Shown one piece after another: positions 57,204-64,000 of a stretch of DNA of 64,000 nucleotides. Each line of letters opens with the position of its first letter. Within the stretch, counting starts at the first letter, position 1. The stretch lies in the NCBI RefSeq assembly GCF_025263485.1, contig NZ_CP079863.1:1860001-1924000 (forward strand), given 5' to 3'. The notes under the pieces were generated by a model. The model saw only the letters and a program-made list of their open reading frames with translations, did not search any database and was not told the DNA's origin. The position numbers and the translations under genes are program-made. The DNA is from Mycobacterium sp. SMC-2 (GTDB taxonomy: Bacteria > Actinomycetota > Actinomycetes > Mycobacteriales > Mycobacteriaceae).

Positions 57204-58124
57204 TCAACCTGCCTTGTGCAACACCGCGGTGCAGTAATAGTTCTGGGCGAACGGCGCGCCCGGGTCGGTGCGCTGCAAAGGTAACCCGTTGTCGGCCAGC
57301 AACCGATTCAGGGGTGTGCGAACCGCCCGCCAGCCGTGTTGCTCGAGGTAGGTCGCCGCGTCGTTGCGCTCGCCGGGGAAGCCCAGGTCGCCAAGCGCGA
57401 TCTCCAGGCCGTTGTCCCGCCACTTCTGGCTGGCGGCGTTCAGCGCCTCCCCGCTGACGCCGGTATTCGAAAAGACCTCGGCCACCAGCCGGCTACCGTC
57501 GGCGCTCAGGGCCGTGATGTCGTCCAGCAGCCGGTCCTGGGCTTCTGCCGGCAGGAAGCTCAGCAGGCCCTCGGCGGCCCAGGCGGCGGGCCGCTCGGTG
57601 TCGAACCCGGCCCGCCGCAGCGCCGACGGCCAATCGTGCCGTAGGTCGATCGGCACGGTGCGCACCTTTGCCATCGGGGTGGCGCCGAGTTCGGCGATGG
57701 TGACGGCCTTGAAATCGAGCACCTGCGGCTGGTCGATCTCGAAGACCGTGGTGCCCGCGGCCCAGGGCAGCCGGTATGCGCGCGCGTCCAGGCCGGAGGC
57801 CAGGATGACCACCTGGCGGATCCCGGCGGCGCCCGCCTCGGCGAAGAACGCGTCGATGTAGCGCGTGCGGGCTGCCAGCATGTCCGTCATGCGCTGCATG
57901 CCCCATGGGGCGCCGGGCTCGTCGACGTCGGCGGAGTCGAGTTCGCCGTCGGCCCACCGGGTGAAGAAGTCGACGCCGACGGCGCGCACCAGCGGCTCGG
58001 CGAACCGGTCGTCGATCAGCGCGTCGCGGGTGGCCCTCGCCCGCCCGGCGGCCACCATGGTGGCGGTGGCCCCCACGCTGGTGGCCAGGTCCCAGCTGTC
58101 GTTGTCGGTGCGCGTCATCGGCAA
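57204..58124 (-). CDS. SAM-dependent methyltransferase of the leucine carboxyl methyltransferase family
   Basis: A 306-residue member of the large mycobacterial family with the PFAM leucine carboxyl methyltransferase fold. It starts [29 protein letters not shown] and has motif [28 protein letters not shown] as motif II with the acidic SAM ligand, and [18 protein letters not shown]. Substrate is not known for most members; some act on lipids. ATG 58124 and ATG 58118 are both possible starts. Confidence 0.92.
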   Translation of the reverse strand: MPMTRTDNDSWDLATSVGATATMVAAGRARATRDALIDDRFAEPLVRAVGVDFFTRWADGELDSADVDEPGAPWGMQRMTDMLAARTRYIDAFFAEAGAAGIRQVVILASGLDARAYRLPWAAGTTVFEIDQPQVLDFKAVTIAELGATPMAKVRTVPIDLRHDWPSALRRAGFDTERPAAWAAEGLLSFLPAEAQDRLLDDITALSADGSRLVAEVFSNTGVSGEALNAASQKWRDNGLEIALGDLGFPGERNDAATYLEQHGWRAVRTPLNRLLADNGLPLQRTDPGAPFAQNYYCTAVLHKAG

Positions 58125-58252
58125 TACCCCTTTTCCGTCTAGTCGTTAGCCAGAATAACGATGGCGCCGAAACGACGAGATTGCCACCATGGCTGTGGCC
58201 CGGCCTGGATCGACAGCCCTGACGGCAATTTCGGCGCCGCGCGGGCGAGCCC

Positions 58253-60427
58253 CTAGCCCAGGCGGTAGCGGATCAGTCGGGAGCTGTTGGCCACCACCGC
58301 GACCGACGACGCGTTGTGCAGGATCGCGGCCAGCACGGGCGACAGCGCGCCGCCGGCCCCGATCACCAGGCCCACGGCGTTGACCGCGATCGACATGCCG
58401 TAGTTCTCCCGGATGACGTCGACGGCCCGGGCGCCCAGGTCCCGCACGTCGAGCAGCCGATGCAGGTCGTCGTTGGCCAGCGCCACGTCGGCGGTCTCGA
58501 CCGCGACGTCGGTTCCGGCCAGGCCCATGGCGATCCCGATGTCGGCGGCGGCCAGCGCCGGGGCGTCGTTGATGCCGTCGCCCACCATGCCCACCACGTA
58601 GCCGTCGTCCTGCAGACCGCGCACCACCTCGAGCTTGTCCTCCGGCATCACCTCGGCGCGCCACTCGTCGATGCCCAGTTCCTCGGCGACCACCCGGGCG
58701 ATGTCGGGGTGATCGCCGGTGAGCATGACGATGCGACGAATACCGTTGTCCCGCAACTGTTTCAACACCTCGGTCGCCTCGGGCCGCACCTCGTCGCGCA
58801 GGCTGATCAGCCCCACCAGCTTGCCGTCGACCGCCAGCAGCAGCGGGGTCTCGGCCTGGCGCCGCAGCCTGTCCACCCACTCGGACGCCTTCTTCGACAC
58901 CCGCACCTTCTCGGCGCGCAGCAGCCCGGGGCTGCCGAGCAGCAGGGTGCGGCCGTCGGCCCAGGTGCGCATGCCCAGGCCCACCAGAACCTCGCACTCC
59001 TCGTGCGGCGGGATGGTGATCTGGCGCTCCTCGGTCGAGCGGATCACGGCCTCGGCCAACGGGTGGCGGGAGTGGATCTCCGAGCTGGCCGCATACGCCA
59101 GCACCTGCTCGGGCTCCCAATCCTTATGCAAGGCAATGATATTGGTGACCACTGGGCGGCCGACGGTCAGCGTCCCGGTCTTGTCGAACACGATCGCGTC
59201 CACCCGGCCGGCCTGTTCGAGGTGGGATCCGCCCTTGATCAGGATGCCGCGGCGGGCACCGTTGCCGATTGCCGCGCTGATCGCGGTCGGGGTGGACAGG
59301 CCCACCGCGCAGGGGCACGCGATCAACAGCATGGTCATCGCGCGCCGCACGTCGCCGGTGACCGCCAGGGTGAGGGCCGAGACGATGAACGAGGTGGGAA
59401 CGAAACGGCGGGAGAAGTTTTCGCCGACCGTCTGGATGGGGGCCCGGTCGTGCTGCGCCTCCTCGACCCGGGTAATGATGCGCCCGATCGCGGTCTGGTT
59501 GCCGACGGCCTCGGCGCGCACCACCAGGCGACCGCGCACCACGACCGACCCGGCGTGCACGTGCGCGCCGACCATGACGGAAACGGGCAGGTTCTCGCCG
59601 GTGATCGCGGACTGGTTCACGATCGCCTCGCCGTCGAGCACCTCGCCGTCCACCGGTACCGCGACGTGGTCGTGGATGATCACCTCGTCGCCGATCTGCA
59701 CGCTGTCGATGGGCACCTGGACCTCGGCCCCGTCGGTCAGCCGGATCCACGCCGTGTCCTGGCTCCCGCGCAACAGCTCCGAGATGGCCCGGCGAGTCCG
59801 GCGCAGGGTCAGGTCCTGCAAATACTCGCCGATGTTGAGCAGCCACAGCACCGTGAGCGCGACCACGTTCTCGCGCAGCACCAGGCTCGCCACCGTCGCC
59901 GCCGACACCAGGGCGTCGGTGCCGGCGCGGCCCGAGCGCAACGAGCGCAGCGCGCCCCGCAGGAAGGGGTAGCCGGTGAAGATGGTGATCCCGGTGGCCA
60001 GGATCCGGCCGTTCGGGCCGAGCAGCGGCGGCCGGGCGAACACGTAACGGCGCACCCCGAGCAGGGCCAGCGCCGCGCCGCCGACGACCATCCGCACCAC
60101 GTCGCTGTTGCGGATCTCCGACGAATGGGGCGCGCGGGCCGGGATCAGCTCGGCGGCGACGTGCACGGCGCCGCCGATCGCCGCCAGCACCGCGGAGCGG
60201 TCGCAGCGCCGGGGCGAATACCAGACGACGACGGAGCCGGTGCGCGGGTAGGCGTGCACCACCCGCACGCCGTCCTGCTTGGCGACGGCCTCCTCGACGG
60301 CCACCGCGCGCCGGGAGTCACACCGGAGCCATTCGACGGAAACCCGCATGCGCCCGGCCGCATCCGAAACAATATGCAGCGCAGGGTCTTCCGGGAGGAC
60401 TGGGTCCAGGGCGGTGGCGGGCGCCAT
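58253..60427 (-). CDS. ctpC: P1B-type zinc/manganese efflux ATPase CtpC
   Basis: A 724-residue P1B ATPase. An N-terminal HMA-like fold (about 15-90, without a CxxC) precedes membrane helices. Membrane metal motif CPC is in LIACPCAVGLSTPTAIS near 373. TGEN is in AITGENLPV, the phosphorylated D415 in VFDKTGTLTVGR, then HPLAEAVIR (HP motif), LTGDHP and VGDGINDAPAL are all present. It exports Zn2+ (earlier reports say Mn2+) and protects the cell inside macrophages. It lies 11 bases downstream of pacL1, its known partner, in the same direction as Rv3269-Rv3270. Confidence 0.95.
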   Translation of the reverse strand: MAPATALDPVLPEDPALHIVSDAAGRMRVSVEWLRCDSRRAVAVEEAVAKQDGVRVVHAYPRTGSVVVWYSPRRCDRSAVLAAIGGAVHVAAELIPARAPHSSEIRNSDVVRMVVGGAALALLGVRRYVFARPPLLGPNGRILATGITIFTGYPFLRGALRSLRSGRAGTDALVSAATVASLVLRENVVALTVLWLLNIGEYLQDLTLRRTRRAISELLRGSQDTAWIRLTDGAEVQVPIDSVQIGDEVIIHDHVAVPVDGEVLDGEAIVNQSAITGENLPVSVMVGAHVHAGSVVVRGRLVVRAEAVGNQTAIGRIITRVEEAQHDRAPIQTVGENFSRRFVPTSFIVSALTLAVTGDVRRAMTMLLIACPCAVGLSTPTAISAAIGNGARRGILIKGGSHLEQAGRVDAIVFDKTGTLTVGRPVVTNIIALHKDWEPEQVLAYAASSEIHSRHPLAEAVIRSTEERQITIPPHEECEVLVGLGMRTWADGRTLLLGSPGLLRAEKVRVSKKASEWVDRLRRQAETPLLLAVDGKLVGLISLRDEVRPEATEVLKQLRDNGIRRIVMLTGDHPDIARVVAEELGIDEWRAEVMPEDKLEVVRGLQDDGYVVGMVGDGINDAPALAAADIGIAMGLAGTDVAVETADVALANDDLHRLLDVRDLGARAVDVIRENYGMSIAVNAVGLVIGAGGALSPVLAAILHNASSVAVVANSSRLIRYRLG

Positions 60428-60438
60428 CTGCGCGGGGA

Positions 60439-60720
60439 TCAGTGCTCGTGCTGGTGGGCGTCGCCGATCGAGGGTGTGGGCGCCTCCTCGCCGATGCGCT
60501 CGCGGGCTTCGGCCATGACGTCGGCGAGCTTCAGCCGGGCCGACTCGGCCGCCTCTTCGGCCTTGCGGGTCCCGCGCAGCCCCAGCTCGGCGGCCGACAC
60601 CGCGGTCTCGTGCAGCGGCGCCTTGCTCAGGGCTTTGCGTGCCAGCTCATAGGTGGTCACTCCGACCAATCCCGTCACCACCGTCCCTGCAGCTTTAGCC
60701 AATAGCCCGTACCCCGGCAT
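60439..60720 (-). CDS. pacL1: PacL1-like metal ATPase chaperone (DUF1490)
   Basis: A 93-residue protein, the same length as Rv3269. A hydrophobic segment (about 4-22, YGLLAKAAGTVVTGLVGVTTYELA) is followed by a long charged amphipathic helix and an acidic, histidine-rich tail ending DAHQHEH. PacL1 forms membrane clusters with CtpC and delivers zinc through that tail. ATG 60720 is the start; the open frame to 60789 is not conserved. CtpC follows 11 bases downstream. An IS110-family element ends about 130 bases upstream, so the native promoter may be shortened or replaced. Confidence 0.92.
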   Translation of the reverse strand: MPGYGLLAKAAGTVVTGLVGVTTYELARKALSKAPLHETAVSAAELGLRGTRKAEEAAESARLKLADVMAEARERIGEEAPTPSIGDAHQHEH

Positions 60721-60848
60721 CGCTTCAACCTTCCGTGCTGGTCGTGTGTGCGTTGTCCCGACGTTAACATCGAAATATAGCGATATCAATATGGATTGCG
60801 GGCGACCGGCGGGCTCGTCTTGATGCTCCTATTCGTGTCAAGGGTGTT

Positions 60849-62047
60849 TTAGGCCGCTGCTAGCCATTGGCGGTAGTTGTCGGCGAGGGTGTCGTCACGT
60901 TGGAGTCCTCGTTCTATCCGGGAGATGACCGTTGGCCAGACACCGAGGTGTTGGGCTGCGGCGGTGACCGTGATGTTCTTGGTTTGACGGGCTGGGCGCA
61001 GGTCGCTGTAGTCGTCGATGTCGCATTGCCGGGTGAGCAGCCTGAAGGTTTCGCGGGCGATGGCGCGTTTGAGCAGCCGCAGGATGTCGCGCTTGGAACG
61101 GCCGTTGGCGAGTTGGCGTGTGACGTAGTCGCGGGTGCTGGGATGGTTTGACATCCGGACCAGTGCGATGCGGTGCAGCGCTTGGTTGGCGGCTCGATCT
61201 CCGCCCCGGGAGAGTCGATGACGAGACGTCTTCCCTGAAGACGCCGGGATGGGAGCTGCGCCGCATAACATTGCGAAGGCCGCCTCGCTGCGCAGGCGGT
61301 GCGGGTTGGTGCCGGCGGTGATGATCAGCTGAGCGGCGGTATCGGGCCCAACGCCGTAGGCCGCACGCAGGCCGGGATTGATCGTGGTGATTAGTGCGTC
61401 GAGTTCGGTGGTCAGGTCTTTTTCCTGATGCTTGAGGAACTCGGTTCGTTGAGCCAGTGCTTTGCACCCGGCGAGGATGGCGGCACTGGTCGGGTCGGAC
61501 TGGGTGCTGGGCCGGCAGCGGGCCAGCGCACGGGTCAGTTGAGTCGGGGTGTGACGCCGGTAGTGTTCTCGCAACTCGGCGGGGGCGGTGACGAGCAACG
61601 CTTTGATCTGGTTGATTGCGGGGTGCGCGCTTTGACGGCCCCGCGACGCGCGATCAGCAGGGCCCGCAATGCGTGGGTGTGTTCATCTTTGGGCACGGCC
61701 AATCCGTGACCGGCCAGCGCGGCCCGGGCCGCAGCGTAGGCATCCAATGGGTCGGATTTGCCTTGTCGTCGACGGGCTGCGCGGTCAGGCCGGTTGACTT
61801 CGGCGACCTCGATCCCGGCGTCCTGGAAAGCCCGAGTCAGCCCGGCGCCATAGGAGCTGGTGCCCTCGATACCTGCGATTTGCACCTGTCCGAAGCTTTG
61901 CGCCCATTTGACCGCCACGAAATAGTCGACGGGGCGCGTCCGAAACTTGGTATCGGCCAACGGTTTTCCCGTCGTATCCAAAACGGCTAGGTGGACGGTA
62001 TCCAAATGGGTGTCGGCGCCGATGACGACGACGCGTGAAGCTGTCAC
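60849..62047 (-). pseudogene. IS110-family transposase, frameshifted
   Basis: The N-terminal DEDD domain runs from GTG 62047: VVVIGADTHLDTVHLAVL, IAGIEGTSSYGAGLTRAF and KSDPLDAYAAARAAL carry the acidic residues. The C-terminal half (60849 to about 61598) has the Tnp_IS116/IS110 serine domain: YGVGPDTAAQLIITAG, FAMLCGAAPIPASSGKTSRHRLSRGGDRAANQALH. It ends with a short helix-turn-helix (TVTAAAQHLGVWPTVISRIE). The two halves are in different frames: near 61618-61625 the DNA reads ACCCCGCAATC where ACCGCCGCAATC would give the continuous TAAINQIKALL. One base appears to be lost, so the enzyme is probably inactive. Confidence 0.85.
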
Positions 62048-62049
62048 GA

Positions 62050-62250
62050 TGGTGGTGTCTCCTTCTGCGGGTAGCGGAATGGCGGACACCCCGGCCGGGC
62101 GGGCAGACAAGACATTGAAGAGGGAACTGCCAGGCTCCTGATTAAGTCATGTCCGCCCCGCCGGGGGCATCCTTCGGCAACCACTGACCGGTGGGACAGA
62201 TCAATTCCAAGACAACCCAACAGGGCGTCAGTCAGAACGGCGAGTCACCA
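62050..62250 (-). ncRNA. Candidate bridge RNA region of the IS110 element
   Basis: The about 200-base stretch upstream of the transposase has no gene. It has several GC-rich inverted repeats visible by eye, among them CCCCGGCGGGGC and CCGGTCAGTGG-like arms (about 62155-62195), and CCCGGCCGGG at about 62091-62100. In IS110-type elements the noncoding DNA on the transposase 5' side encodes a bridge RNA with target- and donor-binding loops. The position fits; no loop sequence can be matched to a target without the element's ends. Confidence 0.3.
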
Positions 62251-62331
62251 CCGGTAGTGGCCACCGCGACCATCCTTAATCGGGTCGCCTGAACAGAATC
62301 AATGTCGTAGGGGTGTGGCATACTCGAACAC

Positions 62332-63837
62332 ATGTTCGATAAGTCACGCTCGTCGTCTGAGCTCGTCGCGCGGCTCGACAAGTGGGCCGAGGAGATGCTG
62401 GGACGGGCGCGGCAGAAGACCGCGACGGCGGAGTCGGCGGACTGGATCGAGCAGATCGGCACGGCGGTGCGTATCGAGAACCAGGCGGTGGCCGCGCAGT
62501 TCGCGGCGATCGGCGGGTTGTTCCGGTACCGGCTGGCGCAGGGTCCGGAGGCCGAGGACTGGGCCATCGACACGATGGCGGCGGTGGCCGCGGAAGTGGC
62601 CGCGCGCCTGCGGATCAGCCAAGGGCTGGCCACCGACAAAGTGCACTATGCCCGCGCGATGGATGAACGACTGCCCCACACCGCTGAGGTGTTTCTCGCC
62701 GGTGGCATCGGTTTTCAGGCGTTCAGCACGATCGTCTCGCGGACCGACCTGATCGTCGATTCCGACGCGTTGAACCGCGTCGATGAACTCATAGCCGCCA
62801 ATGTGGCGCGCTGGCCGTCGCTGACGCGGGGCCGGCTGTCGGCCAAAATCGACGCCATCGTGGCCCGCGTGGACGCCGATGCCGTGCGCCGTCGCACGAA
62901 ACGCCATCTCGATCGCGAGATCTGGATCGGCGTCGACGCCGACGGGATCTCCGAAATCGGCGGCAGCCTGTTCACCGTCGACGCCCACGCGCTGGACACC
63001 CGGTTGACTGCCCTGGCGGCCACGGTGTGTGAGCACGACCCCCGCACCGGGGAACAGCGCCGGGCGGATGCGCTCGGGGCGCTGGCAGCCGGCGCGGACC
63101 GGCTGGGCTGCCGCTGCGGGCGAGCTGATTGCGCCGCGGGGCGACGGCCCGCGTCCTCGCCGGTGACCATCCACGTCATCGCCTCTCAGGACACCCTCGA
63201 CGGCGGACAGGCACCGGCCTGCGAGATCAATGCCGACGGGCTTATCACTCCCGAACTGATCACCGAACTCGCCAAGTCAGCCAAACTCGTCCCGCTGGTC
63301 CATCCCGGCTGCGCGCCACCCGAGCCCGGCTACACCCCGTCGAAGGCGCTGGCCGATTTCGTACGCGCCCGCGACCTGACCTGCCGGTGGCCCGGGTGCG
63401 ACGTCCCGGCCGGCAACTGCCAGCTCGACCACACCATCCCCTACGCCAACGGCGGGCCCACCCACGCGGGCAACATCAAGTGTTATTGCCCGACCCATCA
63501 TCTTCTGAAGACTTTTTGGGGCTGGACCGAACAGCAGCTGGCTGACGGCACGTTGATCCTGACCTCGCCGTCCGGACAGACGTACGTCACGACCCCGGGC
63601 AGCGCGCTGCTGTTCCCCAGCCTGTGCTACGCCGTGGGCGGCATGCCGGCACCGGAAGCCGACCTGCCGCAGTATTACTGCGGTCAGCGCAGCGCGATGA
63701 TGCCGAAACGACGCCGCACCCGCGCCCAAAACCGCGCCCACCGCGTGGCCGCGGAACGCCGAGCCAATCGCGAGGCGCGCCTGGCCCGGGCTGGGCCCAC
63801 GCCACCCGACCCCGACGACGATCCACCGCCATTCTGA
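62332..63837 (+). CDS. 13E12-family DUF222/HNH endonuclease-like protein
   Basis: A 501-residue protein. Residues about 10-330 are DUF222 (MFDKSRSSSELVARLDKW, RLRISQGLATDKVHYARAM, LTRGRLSAKIDAIVARVD). Near 340-400 lies the HNH motif: DFVRARDLTCRWPGCDVPAGNCQLDHTIPYANGGPTHAGNIKCYCPTHHLLKTFWGW, with two zinc-binding cysteine pairs. A basic, arginine-rich tail ends DPDDDPPPF. These are repeated in mycobacterial genomes as REP13E12 and may be mobile nuclease-like units. It stands next to the IS110 element, and a broken copy of the same family is at 2440-2806. Confidence 0.9.
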   Translation: MFDKSRSSSELVARLDKWAEEMLGRARQKTATAESADWIEQIGTAVRIENQAVAAQFAAIGGLFRYRLAQGPEAEDWAIDTMAAVAAEVAARLRISQGLATDKVHYARAMDERLPHTAEVFLAGGIGFQAFSTIVSRTDLIVDSDALNRVDELIAANVARWPSLTRGRLSAKIDAIVARVDADAVRRRTKRHLDREIWIGVDADGISEIGGSLFTVDAHALDTRLTALAATVCEHDPRTGEQRRADALGALAAGADRLGCRCGRADCAAGRRPASSPVTIHVIASQDTLDGGQAPACEINADGLITPELITELAKSAKLVPLVHPGCAPPEPGYTPSKALADFVRARDLTCRWPGCDVPAGNCQLDHTIPYANGGPTHAGNIKCYCPTHHLLKTFWGWTEQQLADGTLILTSPSGQTYVTTPGSALLFPSLCYAVGGMPAPEADLPQYYCGQRSAMMPKRRRTRAQNRAHRVAAERRANREARLARAGPTPPDPDDDPPPF

Positions 63838-63909
63838 CGGCCGCTCGACGGTTTAGGCGGATGCGACCGCGGAGGATCGCGCTCGATTTCCGCAGTCAGG
63901 CCGCCCTGT

Positions 63910-64000
63910 TCAGAGCACCCGGGTGACCTTCTCCGTTTCGATCCTGCGTTCAAGCGCCGACGGGTCGGGATGGGCCACCTGCACCAGCGACGCGCCGACG
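63910..64000 (-). CDS. C-terminal end of a Rv3268-like protein (partial)
   Basis: Thirty residues are present: the minus-strand frame reads VGASLVQVAHPDPSALERRI, then ETEKVTRVL and TGA at 63910. The fragment is too short for domain recognition. Its place upstream of pacL1-ctpC on the same strand is that of Rv3268, a TIGR03089 family protein, and that name is given by position alone. The insertion of the IS110 element and the HNH gene separates it by 3 kb from pacL1. Confidence 0.5.
   Translation of the reverse strand, partial: VGASLVQVAHPDPSALERRIETEKVTRVL

Larger units (their letters stand above)
60800..62280 (-). mobile_element. IS110-family insertion element (ends uncertain)
   Basis: IS110-family elements lack clear terminal repeats and target duplications, so the limits are estimates: the transposase span plus about 50 bases at its 3' side and about 230 bases at its 5' side. 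It lies between the pacL1 gene and a 13E12/HNH gene, in a place that is a short gap between Rv3268 and Rv3269 in M. tuberculosis. Confidence 0.6.

Noticed and set aside
58316..60652. A 778-residue plus-strand protein opposite ctpC
   Set aside because: It is the antisense of CtpC with a His/Asp/Gly/Arg-rich composition and no domain pattern.

Overview
The window is a very GC-rich mycobacterial chromosome segment. PPE proteins, a DUF732 secreted protein, 13E12-type HNH proteins, the lpqC-nei-lhr block, the rsbW-sigF block and the accA3-sseA-accE5-accD5-birA-purK-purE-fadE25 block all point to Mycobacterium. Gene order follows the M. tuberculosis Rv3302c to Rv3268 backbone as I remember it, with insertions and losses. 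A slow-growing nontuberculous species such as one of the M. avium complex is the likeliest source, but this is an inference without a database search.

Layout. 1-1562: the end of glpD2 and an RluA-type pseudouridine synthase. 1563-4260: a decay zone with a broken membrane-protein remnant, a frameshifted secreted protein, a 13E12 fragment, an F420-dependent nitroreductase, a small exported protein and a 5'-truncated metallo-hydrolase. 4482-6862: two tandem PPE genes. 6851-23553: a cation and stress island with a P1B-type ATPase fused to hemerythrin, a CBS-domain protein, a glutamate-synthase-like protein, a P2-type ATPase that has lost its catalytic residues, a DUF5994 protein, a giant CtpH/CtpI-like ATPase, a PhoU protein, CorA and an Mg-type P-ATPase. 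23557-30653: two small exported proteins, lpqC, nei and lhr.

30692-34002: a TetR regulator whose first codons have been separated from its body by a complete IS21-family element (31356-33989, 5-bp target duplication GGGCT). 34244-37158: the stress sigma factor locus (membrane protein, usfY, rsbW, sigF, convergent STAS protein) with two good SigF-type promoters. 37335-43257: the acyl-CoA carboxylase, sulfurtransferase and Maf block. 43293-49910: a frameshifted flavoprotein, birA, a PH-domain protein, a GtrA protein, purK, purE and fadE25. 50020-53251: a three-gene signalling cassette (receiver-PP2C phosphatase, CHASE3 histidine kinase, Rcp1-like receiver). 53269-58124: a SulP-carbonic anhydrase fusion, a CaiB family CoA-transferase and a methyltransferase. 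58253-60720: ctpC and pacL1. 60849-63837: a frameshifted IS110-family transposase with a structured upstream region, then an intact 13E12/HNH gene. 63910-64000: the end of a gene probably orthologous to Rv3268.

Two themes stand out. The window holds five P-type ATPases of different classes, and one of them (11239-13893) is an intact 884-codon frame with the phosphorylated aspartate, the TGES glutamate, the first hinge aspartate and the nucleotide-binding KGAP motif all altered. It looks like a maintained pseudoenzyme. The second theme is SigF-type partner switching: anti-sigma RsbW, sigma F, a STAS protein and, 13 kb away, a receiver-controlled PP2C phosphatase of the type that acts on STAS proteins.
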